A stretch of DNA of 64,000 nucleotides from Microdochium bolleyi (lineage: Eukaryota > Ascomycota > Sordariomycetes > Xylariales > Microdochiaceae): the NCBI GenBank assembly GCA_001566295.1, contig KQ964246.1, positions 1,860,001-1,924,000 of the forward strand, read 5' to 3'. Numbering within the stretch: the stretch's first letter is position 1; each line of letters starts with the position of its first letter. This document shows positions 41,525 to 51,590 of this stretch, piece after piece. A program made the translations under genes and the position numbers. A model generated the notes under the pieces. It searched no databases. It had not been told where the DNA came from and worked only from the letters and a program-made list of their open reading frames with translations.

Positions 41525-42889
41525 TTAGGACTGCTCGGCAGCGGGGGCGGCAGCGGGAGCAGCCTCCTCCTTCTTCTCGGCCTCCTCGGCGGGCTTCTCC
41601 TCCTTGGGAGCCTCCTGAGCGGCGGGCTCGCCCTCGGCGCTGTCGGACGAGGTCCACAGAGTGAGGTTGTCGCGGAGGAGCTGCATGATGAGGGTGCTGT
41701 CGCGGTAAGACTCCTCAGAGAGCGAGTCAAGCTCGGCGATGGCATCGTCGAAAGCCTGCTTGGCAAGGTGGCAAGCACGCTCGGGCGAGTTGAGGATCTC
41801 GTAGTAGAAGACAGAGAAGTTCAGGGCAAGACCCAGGCGGATGGGGTGGGTAGGTGTCAGCTCAGTCTGGGCGACATCGGTGGCGCTCTGTTGAGGACTT
41901 AGTTAGTGATATTCTGGCCGCCAGAGACGGCTTGCGGCAGCTCATTCAGGGAAGCGAGCTTACCTTGTAGGCATCGTGAGCAGCAGTGGCAGCACCCTTG
42001 CGCTTCTCACCGGAGGCGAACTCGGCGAGGTAACGGTGGTAGTCACCCTTCCTATGCAGGGGTAGCATGCGTCAGTCAAGCGGCAGGTGCACCTAGGGAC
42101 TCGAGGCATAGCTTACATCTTGTGGTAGAAGACCTTGGACTCGCCGGTGGCGGCGTTGGGGATGAGGGCCTCATCAAGGACATCGAGGACGTCCTGGCAG
42201 ACTCTCTCGAGCTCGGCCTCGATCTTGTTGCGGTAGTCGCGGATGGTGCCGACGTGCTTATCGGAGCCCTTGGACTCCTCCTTCTGCTCGATGGAGGAGA
42301 TGATTCTCCACGAGGCACGGCGCGTGCCGACGACGTTCTTGTAGGCGACGGAGAGGAGGTTGCGCTCGTCGACGGAGAGCTCACCGCCGAGCTTGGCGAC
42401 CTCCTTCATGTAGGTGACCATCTCATCGTAACGCTCAGCCTGCTCGCAGAGGCGAGCCAGGAAGGTCTTGCTGTTGGTTTGACGTGCGTGTTAGTGCTTG
42501 AAATGCATTGTAAAAAGCTGGCCGCGGTCGCGCGAGGTCGTCGATGTTGTTGGGTCACGAGAGACAACGCGGGACACTAGCGGCAGAGTGGCCGGGCCTG
42601 GCAGGATCACGAACCTTTCACGCTAGAACAAGTACACATCGGTTAGTATTGAAGGACGAGGAGGCATCGTGATGTACGAGAGCAGAGATAGCAGGGACGA
42701 GTCTATGGCTTGCATCCAAGACGGTCGCCATCTGGTGCTGGCCAGCCCGAGACCGCCAGACGAGCCGTTGAGGCACCCAGAGCGGGGGCTTGGGTGGTGC
42801 AACAGCAACAGCAAGCGGACGGGACGGTGAGCAGCGGATGGGAGGAGGAAGGTAAGGAGGTGGGAGGGCGGACTGACCTCGGTAGCCAT
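41525..42889 (-). CDS. 14-3-3 phosphoserine/threonine-binding adaptor, five exons including two micro-exons
   Basis: Exons in coding order are 42889-42878 (12 nt), 42622-42615 (8 nt), 42470-42117, 42051-41964 and 41887-41525. Joined, they give 274 residues starting MATERESKTFLARLCEQAER, the expected 14-3-3 N-terminus, and all phases fit. 14-3-3 dimers bind phosphorylated partners in signalling, cell cycle and metabolism. The phosphate-binding residues are present: Lys51 and Arg58 in AYKNVVGTRRASWR, and the Arg-Tyr pair in DYHRYLAEF. The C-terminal tail after DNLTLWTSS is acidic and Ala/Pro-rich, as in fungal members. The tiny first exons sit in a long 5' intronic region and would be missed by most gene finders, which would start at an internal Met. 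Confidence 0.93.
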
Positions 42890-43702
42890 GTTTGTGTGTG
42901 TGTGTGAGGGCGGAGATGTGGGAGGGCGGGTTGTTGAGGACGGACAAAGATGTTGCGGATGCAGAAGAGTGAAGGTCGGGACGGTAGGACCAGACGGGGG
43001 TGGGCTAAATTTTGGGCTGTTTTGTTTGTCAGAGGAGGGAGAGACAGGAGCAGAGCAGAGCAGACAGCAGAGAGTGCGTGTGCGTCTCTGGTGCGGGAGA
43101 GGGGGGGGAGCAGAGCAGGCGGAAGAGGGGAGGGGACGTCGCTGGTGGAGCGGGGCGCGGCACCTCAGTGGCCCAGCACTTTTGAAAGGGCGCCGGCGCC
43201 TTCCTTTGTCCTGGTCGCCTGGTGCCTTGGGCAAGGCTGGCATTGGGCAGCGCACAACAACACGGACAGCACAATGCACTCAGAGGCACACAGAGCAGCA
43301 CGTCAACAGGTTGCATCATGGCCTACACATGCGCTGTTCCTGCTGTCTGGTGATCCGATACCGATCTCCTTTGTGACCCGTTTGGTGGGGGCCCATCTCG
43401 GCCAGGCCTACTACGCAGCACGCACAACGCGACCTGACCTGCGGGCCCTGAGCTTTTGTTGTTGACTTGTGCTTCGCGGTGCTCTCTGGCTTGCCCACTG
43501 CCAATCAGCTCGTGTCTGATGAGTCTGCCTCGTCCAGAAAGGGACCCTTGCTGCTGATGCTCATGGTACCTACAGACTCGGTAGTGGTCGATGTTTCTGG
43601 TCTGATCACCAGTTGGCAGGTCATCATCCATCCTCAACCCCAGGGGACGCTAATTTGATGGGCGGCTCTGCAATTTCAGTACCCTCGAGCACGTCCCAAA
43701 CC

Positions 43703-43724
43703 AAAAAAAAAAAAAAAAAAAAAA
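43703..43724. repeat. A22 homopolymer tract
   Basis: There are 22 consecutive A on the plus strand. No target-site duplication or recognisable retroelement body is seen next to it. Confidence 0.9.
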
Positions 43725-45340
43725 GACGGATCACACGGCGCGAGCAGAAGGGCCAAAGCCGTCGTGGCCTTGCAGGGTGAAAGATCGCGGTGCGATAGCC
43801 TACAGCTTCCCACCAACATTGCTGCTGGTGGGCTGGCTGACATCTGACAATCGAAGCTTGCTTGCCCAAGCTGTGGAAGCTGCCTGCCTGGCCGGGACGG
43901 TTGGAAGGTACGTGGCTGGCATGTGCCCCACCTTGATTGAGGACAAGGAGGGGTAGTTCCTCGGGCAGGGCCACTCCTCGAGCTCCCCGTCATCCAAGGT
44001 TTTCACCTCTGTTGTGCTGGGCACGAGCGGCATTCGAAAAGGCCAGGCTTGACAATCCTTTCCATGAATCGACGCCCACCGCTCATCAGGGACTGCTTTT
44101 CTCCCCTTGCCGACCGGCCACCGCCTCGCTCCACACAAACAGCCCAGCCCAGACACCGACTTTGGTCACCCACGATCCTCTCTGCATGAGCAGGCCTTCC
44201 ACGAGCTTCGCCGCCCACGCACGGCGGGGCTCTTCCCGCGGACCCTTGAGACGGGGCAATTTCAATGGGGACAGAGCTGACACGCATCCATGACAGCCAT
44301 CACGTACACCCGTGTCGTCCAGTATGGTCGTGCAGCACAGGCATCTGTACATCCTCGCCGACAACGGCCATGCTCTGTATATCTTGAATCGCCACGCGTA
44401 GCCCTCATCCCGCTCAACGTGCTGTATCTATAATGTCCTCGTCCCGTCCTGACCTTCCGGGCGGTACCCGGACCTTCCGCTGTGAGGTCAAACGAGGATA
44501 GGAGACGTGGAAAGAATCTAGAACAAGGAAGAGCGAGACAAGCAGCTCCGGTCCTCGCTGCGCCCCCAGCTCCTCTCAGCCTCTGTCCGCATCTCTGCGG
44601 AGTACAATCATTGGGTGATGGCAGGAAACAGGAGTTCCAACCTGCAACCTGGCATGGGACGAGCTGCGGCACGCCGTGCTTCAGGCCGGCCTGTGCTTTC
44701 AAACATCGATCCAGCCTGGCGGTCGCGCATGCTCTTCACAACCCCTGGAGGCTGGTGCATCCATTGTGCCCCACCAACAAGGCCCGATGCAGTTCGGATT
44801 GCTGTTCATGATCTCGGGACAAGAAACGACAAGATCAGCGACTCTGATGTTGTCAGTTTTGTCTACAGCGTTTACGGGTTTCGTGGAGGCGAACACCTGC
44901 AAACTGGTACCAGTGCAGATCAACTCCTTTGTCTGTACTGCGTTCGCCAAGGGAAGGCCAGACAATGATATCTCCACTCCGCCAGCGGGTCGCCTTCGCG
45001 GGAAGCTGGAGCCGTCCCGGAGCAATTCCACACGAGCCCACCCGGTCTGCCCTGATCGTCCAGTAGCGGTGACGACCCTGGCCTCGCTTCGAAGCCAGAA
45101 TCCAGTCCAGTCCACAGGCGTCGTGAGAAACTCAATTCTGACACATCAACATGTCAGGCCCTGCTCCGATTGTCATGTTGCTGACTTGAAGACCAGGGGT
45201 GCAGAGAAATGACTTTTCGCGTGTATTATATATTATGCCTGGTGCATTAACGCTGCAGGCGGAGGGCTACCTTCATTCAGGAAAAGAAAACCACAGCGAA
45301 TACTGGGTTTGTAGTCTCGGAACTCCAATGACCGGTTCTC

Positions 45341-45361
45341 TTTTTTTTTTTTTTTTTTTTT
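45341..45361. repeat. T21 homopolymer tract
   Basis: There are 21 consecutive T on the plus strand, about 50 bp past the lipase stop on the minus strand (A-run in that orientation). Length may be uncertain because homopolymers are error-prone in sequencing. Confidence 0.9.
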
Positions 45362-45413
45362 CTTCTAACTCATGTCAGACCCTCTCATGGCTTCATGTCG
45401 GTCATGGTGTCTT

Positions 45414-46691
45414 TCAAAGCTCATCACCAGTCGTCGTGTCTGGATATCGGTCCTTACCCCAGTCAAGCGGATCGCCGCCCGGCAGACACACCCCGAGCCT
45501 CCAGAAATAGTCGCGGTGTGCAAAGAACAACTGCCACAGCTTGTAGCGGGCTGGGAGCGCCCAACTGCGAGTATTCAGGGTACTCTCGTCTTCCAGCACT
45601 TGTGCTGCAGCTTCTTCTTCGTCATCATCCTGCTCCGACAAGAAGCGAGCAACGGTTGGCTCGCCGGCTGATCCTGCTATGCAATCTGGATCGTAGTCGC
45701 CTGCGCATGGCCAGATGTCCTCGGGCTCTGGCGACAGGCTGGACTTGGAGATGAAGATCTCGCCCGCGTGGGACATGTAGCCCCACTCTGACAGAGGAAG
45801 CAGCGGGATCGGGTCATCAGCGTGCGTGAGACGTCGGTACGCTTGCGTCTCAACTGGATTACTGGCGTTGTTGAGGTCAAAAACGGCGTCGATGTACCTG
45901 ACGAAGCCTCGGTTGCCGACACGGGGCTCTCCGAAAGTCGTCACGACGACATTTTCCCAGCCGAGGATGACCTTGATCTCGAGCGCCGCCAGGGCCGCCA
46001 CGGCGCCGCCGAGGCTGTGCCCGAGTAAGTGTATCGGGTAGTCGGGATACTGATCGTGGAGGAGCTTGAGCGTGGGCAGCACATCGTCCCTCGCGGCCTT
46101 CCACGACGACAGGAAGCCCATGTGCACCGTGCAATTAGTGCAGCGGTTCTGGGGCTCCTTTGGTGGCTTGTCGCCGCCGTCCTTGGGCGACAGGTATGGA
46201 ACGTACGCCTGGGGCACGGTGCTGAGGTCCACGACGGTGTTGGCGATGCTGTACGTGCCGCGGAACGCGACGATGATCGCACCCGAGCCCGTGCCGTGGA
46301 AGCTGTTGTCCACGGCGACATAGCCGCAGCTGTCGCTCATGAGGATGCCCGTGTTCCATGTCGTGATGAGCGAGAGCGTCGGGAAGTCCCTGCACCGCGA
46401 TGCGCACGAGAACGGCTTCGAGAGGCCCGGGAGCGACCCGACGCAGTAGGCGATGTCCACAAGCCGGGAGAGGCGCTCGAGCGAGGCGAAGAATGGCACC
46501 GAGATGCCCTTGTGCTTTGGCGCCGGGGCTGCCGCCGGGACCGCTAGTGATGCCCTATCCTTGGTGTTGCTGAGCAGGTGCTGCTGCACCTGAGCCCCTC
46601 TACGTGGCTCGACAGCGAGCGCAGAGGTCGCCGGTACATGGTGGAGGAGCGAGGAAGCGACGAGGAGCGTTGTCCACACGGAGCGAAGCAT
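45414..46691 (-). CDS. Secreted class 3 lipase (triacylglycerol lipase family)
   Basis: The intronless gene encodes 425 residues from the ATG at 46691. The frame stays open upstream to 47045, but only this start gives a signal peptide (about residues 1-25, ending in an Ala-rich cleavage region). The alpha/beta-hydrolase triad is visible: Ser226 in GHSLGG, Asp293 in ADDPIPLLP and His392 in FFAHRDYFWRLGVC, matching the order and context of Rhizomucor-type lipases. The conserved AFRGTYS segment, next to the oxyanion hole, and FGEPRVGN are also present. An acidic insert (EQDDDEEEAAAQ) precedes the final His, which makes this C-terminal part longer than in the short fungal lipases. The enzyme likely hydrolyses extracellular acylglycerols; its exact substrate is not predictable. 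Confidence 0.9.
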   Translation of the reverse strand: MLRSVWTTLLVASSLLHHVPATSALAVEPRRGAQVQQHLLSNTKDRASLAVPAAAPAPKHKGISVPFFASLERLSRLVDIAYCVGSLPGLSKPFSCASRCRDFPTLSLITTWNTGILMSDSCGYVAVDNSFHGTGSGAIIVAFRGTYSIANTVVDLSTVPQAYVPYLSPKDGGDKPPKEPQNRCTNCTVHMGFLSSWKAARDDVLPTLKLLHDQYPDYPIHLLGHSLGGAVAALAALEIKVILGWENVVVTTFGEPRVGNRGFVRYIDAVFDLNNASNPVETQAYRRLTHADDPIPLLPLSEWGYMSHAGEIFISKSSLSPEPEDIWPCAGDYDPDCIAGSAGEPTVARFLSEQDDDEEEAAAQVLEDESTLNTRSWALPARYKLWQLFFAHRDYFWRLGVCLPGGDPLDWGKDRYPDTTTGDEL

Positions 46692-47476
46692 TGCTGCTGG
46701 TGTCGCGTATCGTTGCTCGCTAGGCTGTTGAGGATAGTACGGAGGCGGGCGCAGCGAGCCAAAGATGGGAGGCGAGGCGGAAGAAACCAGGTTTCTGACG
46801 GTCAATAGCGAGCAAGAAGAGCGTATCACAGGTCTTTGGGGCGATACATCTTGCGATGGCGCCCGGGAAGCAATTGTGGCCACGAAGGCGATGATTACTG
46901 GCGAGTGTGCGCTCGTGACTGTGGAAGATTCTAGGAGAGTGGACGTGAATTTGTTGAGGGATGCTGCCGAGTCCCGAGAGTGGCTTGGACGGCGCTTGTG
47001 ACGTCGGCGTCCTCTCAGGATGCAGGTGGTGTTCATGCGCCCCATAGATTCCGGGGAAGAGCGCTAGCGGGGTACCTGGAAGCTGTGTGTTCCTTCGCTG
47101 GTGGAGCAGGTCACTTGCTAATGGGACGTACCTGTCGGAGCTGGTTCACATCAGCCCACTGAAGAGGGTTAAGGTTGCTGTGCACTCCGGTCTTTCCACA
47201 GACGTGGGGTTGCTCGCGATCAGCATCCTCCAACTACAACAATGTGAATTGGCTACCCTTCCATGGCATTCTTTCATCCGAGAACTTGAGAGCTCTGTTC
47301 AGAATGGCTTCTAGGGTCCGACCGTGTTCGTCTTCTATACCATGCGCTTGATCTATCTGAAACCAACCCTCCTCTCGAAGCCTTTTTCAGATCAGGCCGG
47401 CGACTTGACTATCGCGATCGGCTCAGAGCAGAAAAAGTGAACTCGCATAACCTCCATCTAATCAACACAATGGCCC
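46692..47476. other. Intergenic region upstream of the lipase
   Basis: The stretch holds the lipase promoter and leader and the 3' end of the next minus-strand gene. The lipase frame extends into it without a stop up to 47045, but without a credible start. Nothing else is supported. Confidence 0.5.
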
Positions 47477-48178
47477 TCAAACTGAAGGTGGAGGTGGTGG
47501 CGGCGGTCCCAGGCTCACAAAATCCCCAGCGAGAACCCGCTCCGTGCTCGTGCGTGTCGTCTCGGTGGCTCCCGTCTCCACGCAGTTGAGCTTGAGTGCG
47601 AGAATGTCAATGGAGCCTGCGGCCTCCATCGGCATGGTGCTATAGAACCATCAGAACCATCACGCCGTCAGTATCATGCCTGCTTATGCTAGAGCAAACA
47701 CCACTACTGCAGGTGTGTAATGTCTGGTGTCGCAAGGTGAGCAGAGTGGGGGAACAACAGTATACCTTCCTCCAGGACAGGCCTTCTCGACCATCGTGAG
47801 CCTCGAGTCCTCCTCCAAGATGAACTCGACATTCTCGTCCTCGCACGGCAGTCTCGCACCCTCTTTGGTTTTCGCTACACGATGGCGACGACCACGACGA
47901 GTGGTCTGTGCATCGTCCACGACACACATGGTGTCCAACCCGGTGTCCAGATCCACGAAGCGGAACGACGCGGACAGGAAGGCCGACTCGTGGTGGTCGT
48001 CTGTCGTTTTCGTCGTGTTGCGCCTGAAGTCAAGGATGTGGAAGTGGTCGGGCATAGGGCAGTCCGCGACCCGGTCGGCGGCGATCATGGGCGTGGGGAT
48101 CTGGTGCTTGAGCGCTTGCGCCGAGGACGCGAACAGCACGAGGAGCGAAGCGAGGTTTGTTGCTGCTATGAAGGGCAT
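47477..48178 (-). CDS. Small secreted protein of unknown function, two exons
   Basis: Exons 48178-47766 and 47639-47477 join in phase 2 across a 126-bp intron (GTATAC donor, CTGAC branch-like sequence, TATAG acceptor) to give 191 residues. Residues 1 to about 22 form a clear signal peptide (core NLASLLVLFASS, ending AQA). The mature part has five cysteines at 40, 85, 112, 134 and 157, one N-glycosylation sequon (NTT, about 54), a basic patch RRGRRHRVAK and a polyproline end. I recognise no family. An odd cysteine count is unusual for a disulfide-bonded effector and may point to one unpaired Cys or a wrong last exon. A start further upstream at 48310 would bury the signal peptide, so it was rejected. 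Confidence 0.75.
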
Positions 48179-49395
48179 GCTGGATAGTACGCTGATGTCG
48201 CAGTACACAGCCTGAACGTGATGATGCGAGTAGGTCTGGTTGTTTAGGCTACTTGTCACGCATTGCGGAAAACCAAAGCGAGCATTTGTACACAGCGGAC
48301 CCGCTGTCACGTCTTATATATGATCGGATAGCAACGAAAATGAAGGAAAGAGGCTCCACGATAGTCTGTCTTTACTTCCCGGCCGGTCGCCACGTGTAAG
48401 TGGATCTGGACCGTTCAATGTGACAGCAAAGAAACGTGGTAAGCACACCACAAGATTCGCCAGGACAACTCCCAGCCAATCCATGCGAATCTATTCCCTT
48501 CCTCGTTCTCCTCTGTTGTAGCACGGAGATTTGTTTGCGGGTCGGATTATTCGACGACTTGGGGTGGCGCAAGGGTGCCAGGTCAAGTTTTGATCACGAC
48601 TATGACAACGGTAGCAGCTACGTGAAATCTGAAGACGACTGAAAAATATCAGAATTCCAGGGAGAATACAGCCAATGCTCCCATCGTCCACGCCACGATA
48701 TATCACCTGAAAGAGGGTCGTAAACTTGTGGCTCGACCCATTACCGCCGTCCAGTAGCTTTGTTGCAACCATGAACAAGAACCACGTCCGACTCAGTTGC
48801 AGCAGGGCCACTCTGGGCACCATTATGAAAACCTCCTCGAGATCCTCTCTGGTCCTCGGCTCGAAGGCGCCCTGTTCATCTCGTGAAGACGAGGGACATA
48901 TGTTCGCAGAACGCCCGTGGCAGACCGTCAACGTCGTGTGTACACGGTGACACCCGAGCGTGCTACTCGTATCTGCCATATGCAGAGGGCATGTAGGCAT
49001 ATCTGCTGAACCGTGTATATGACACGTCGCCCCGCAATCCGTAGCTACCACTCGAAGACTTCCGCTGTGGCATTTCATCCTGTTGGACAGGTGCGATCCA
49101 GTGGACACGTGTCTGACACGCCGGTTGTGTACAAGACTACCAAAAAGGCAGAGCGAATGTCGCTCAGACCCCATAACGTCGCGCTATGCTGAGACGCGAT
49201 GAGACAGATCAATCCCCGTTTCGTACTCTCTCCTGCGCGGAACACTATCCGAGTCCATGACCGGAGTCATGCTGCGAAGTGCGCATGTCCCACATGTATG
49301 TTGAGCACCATGCTGATCACCGGCCCCTGCTATACAGGCATTTCGTGCTGCTCAGGCACGTCGATTGGTCTCTATCCGCGAATTGCGCGTGCCTC
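48179..49395. other. Intergenic region, nothing recognised
   Basis: The 1.2-kb gap between two minus-strand genes should hold the promoter of the small secreted protein and the 3' end of the transcription factor. Open frames (for example 48491-49174) lack domains and plausible starts. Confidence 0.5.
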
Positions 49396-50900
49396 TCAAG
49401 GTATGACGAGATTGTCGATAGATTGGCGCGCAATGTCGATGATTTTCTGACACGTCGGCGTCTCGCCTTGCTTATGTGTCTGCAATCCCGTTGAAGAGCA
49501 GTCCGGCAGAGCTACACCGTTGGCGACCATGCTGTCCATGAATGCGTGCCGAGCCTTTGATTTGGCGTCCATCAGGTTGACAATATCCCTGAGGCCAAGG
49601 TGGAAGGGCTCTCGAGGCCCACCGTATTCATCCCCCATCATCACGTTATGTGACAGTCCGTACACGTCGAGCTTGAGCAGGGCTCGCACGGTCAGGCGCC
49701 ATAGCGTAGGATCCATCTCGCGGAAGTTATATTGTTGTGTCGCGTTGCAGCCGTTGCCCGGGCCACCACCGCTGATACCGCCCCAGATGCCTCCGAGGTC
49801 GTTCAACTTGAAAACGAGCTGGCGGCGCTCAGCGCGGGCTGCCTGAGACTCGGCGTCTGCCATGCGAAGAATGGTGCTGTACGCATGGACGATGCTCGGG
49901 ATCAGGGTTCCGAGTAGCATCTTATTCTGGAAGGCCTGCATGGCGATCGGAGCTGTTATAAGCGGAAGCTGTTCGATCGTGGGCGCGCAGACGGAGCAGT
50001 TGACGACCTCGTAGGCAGTCTTGGCAGCCAGGCGAGCCTGCCGGACGGCGCCAGTCACGTCTTTTTCGAGGCTGTGCAGGGAGGTGAGGGCGAGGTAGAG
50101 CGCACCGCTGCAGCCACATCTCTGAGTTGGGAGGGCAGGGCTTGCAGCTGTCACGCTTGTGTAGTTTGTCGTCGTTGCCGGACTATCGGGGGTGCTCGCG
50201 TAGTTGCTGTTATGCGGCGATAGCGCGGGAACCTGCTCGACTGGCGGCGAGGGTTCCGTTGCTGCCAGGAACGAATCCAGGTCATAGTCCGAGTTCGAGA
50301 AGCCTTGAACCTGGTCAGACGGCCCAAAGTCGAAATTGCCCACATCGCCTCCCCACGAGAATTGGTACTGGTCCTGGCTCTCTTTGGGCGTCTCCATTGG
50401 CAGGTGAAAGTCTGGTACTTGGGCTTCGGTAGACAAGCCCATAAAATCCAGCGAGGACGACATGTCGTAGAGATTCTCCTCTCCGAGAAGAAGATCAATC
50501 AGGGCCATGCCTGGGTCCGCGACGTTGGGGGGCGCCTCGGCCATGGCAGTCTTTGCAGCCGGCTCCTCGGCAGGAGTTCCTGACTTGGGCTCGTTGTCCT
50601 CCCGTGGTCTTTTTCGGGGGCGGCCCATCTGCTTCTGGGGCGAGTAGTGGCAGGTGATGGCTTCACGCTTGCAGCGCGAGCAGCCATCGGGCTCCTTGGT
50701 GCAGGCGAGCTTCCGTGACCCTGGTTTGGCACAATGCGTGGTGAGCAGCTTGGAGATCACGATGTGCGTGCACGACGTCTAGGCTCTTGTCTGGCGGAAC
50801 ACTCACTGCATTCATCGCACGCGCGGTGCTTGGGGGTGGGCGCGGGTGCTTCGTGCACCTCAGCCTTGGCGGGCATTGGCAGAGGTTGTTCCGAGGCCAT
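49396..50900 (-). CDS. Zn2Cys6 transcription factor with AT-hook-like motif, two exons
   Basis: Exon 1 (50900-50807) and exon 2 (50720-49396) join in phase 1, inside the zinc cluster, giving 472 residues. Without exon 1 the first two cysteines are lost. The cysteines at 28, 31, 38, 45, 48 and 55 have C-x2-C-x6-C-x6-C-x2-C-x6-C spacing. Just behind is GRPRKRPR (about 64-71), the core of an AT-hook, which could add minor-groove contacts. A Ser/Asp/Phe-rich acidic middle suggests an activation region. The C-terminal half is helical with a CxC and a CSVC motif, similar in layout to AflR-type regulators. No biosynthetic backbone gene lies nearby, so a pathway-specific role cannot be assigned. Confidence 0.87.
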
Positions 50901-51590
50901 TGAGGGCAATGTGCTGGCAGGATCTATAGACTGTGCGCCATGGAACCGAGTAGGTGAGTTCTAGGTTATGGAGCTGCGATGTTTGAAGATTGCGAAGGCA
51001 GACGCATACGCCCAACCTCGAAGCGAGATAGATCCCCAGTTGGAGCAAGTGGCGCAGCTGACGGGCGGGGGGGGGGGGGGGGGGGGGGGGGTGACTTCAG
51101 ACTCTCCCGGAGACTTTTTAGGCAGTCATACTTGCTTCGTGGATAGGTGGCTTTGAGCGCTTTGTCAGCAGGCGTTCAGACAGCCCATGTTGCAACCTGG
51201 ACGGCAGCTTTGTGAGTTTTGCACATATTCATACCGCATTGGAATTGGCTATGCCGTTGTTGAAGCTTGTCGATGTCTTTGAGGTGAAAACGTGAAGTTA
51301 GGTGTTTCCCTCTACATGCAGCACCGTGAATAATGACTCCCTTCGAGCAAACTAAATGTGCCGGCCAGAGTGCTTTGTCCACTAACCACCTGGATGGGCA
51401 ATTTTTCTAGGCATGCATGATGAACTACCAGCATGATCCGGTTGGCATCTGTGCCGTCATGCACTGCATCTCCGTCGATGCTCCCGTCTGCTCGCAGGGC
51501 TCATCTCCACTGTACTCTACGCTCCATCTGCGATTGACTGCAGGATATAAACAGGTACGAGATAGTGCCTTACAGCACCATTGCATTTTC
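50901..51590. other. Upstream region of the AT-hook transcription factor
   Basis: This contains the promoter of the minus-strand transcription factor and, beyond it, the 3' end of the next minus-strand gene. The only striking element is the G25 run listed separately. Confidence 0.5.
51067..51091 (+). repeat. G25 homopolymer tract
   Basis: There are 25 uninterrupted G on the plus strand (C-run on the coding strand of the neighbouring gene), about 167 bp upstream of the transcription factor start. The run could form a G-quadruplex. Its exact length is uncertain because sequencing often slips in such runs. Confidence 0.9.

Larger units (their letters stand above)
42890..45413. other. 2.5-kb intergenic region with two homopolymer tracts
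   Basis: It separates the 14-3-3 start from the lipase stop; both genes are on the minus strand. The part next to 42890 is G-rich on the plus strand (pyrimidine-rich on the coding strand), as in fungal promoters. Open frames at 44482-45212 lack domains. An A22 and a T21 run are listed separately. Confidence 0.5.

Noticed and set aside
44676..45212. 178-codon open frame between the 14-3-3 and lipase genes
   Set aside because: No family resemblance, start context or intron pattern. An overlapping minus-strand frame of similar size is equally likely.
46692..47045. Upstream extension of the lipase by 118 codons
   Set aside because: It would place the signal peptide inside the protein. The ATG at 46691 gives a proper secreted start.
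48179..48310. Upstream extension of the small secreted protein
   Set aside because: As for the lipase, it would bury a clear signal peptide. The ATG at 48178 is preferred.
45414..50900. Secondary-metabolite cluster (transcription factor, small secreted protein and lipase together)
   Set aside because: No polyketide synthase, peptide synthetase, terpene cyclase, P450 or transporter is present, so the genes are neighbours without evidence of a pathway.
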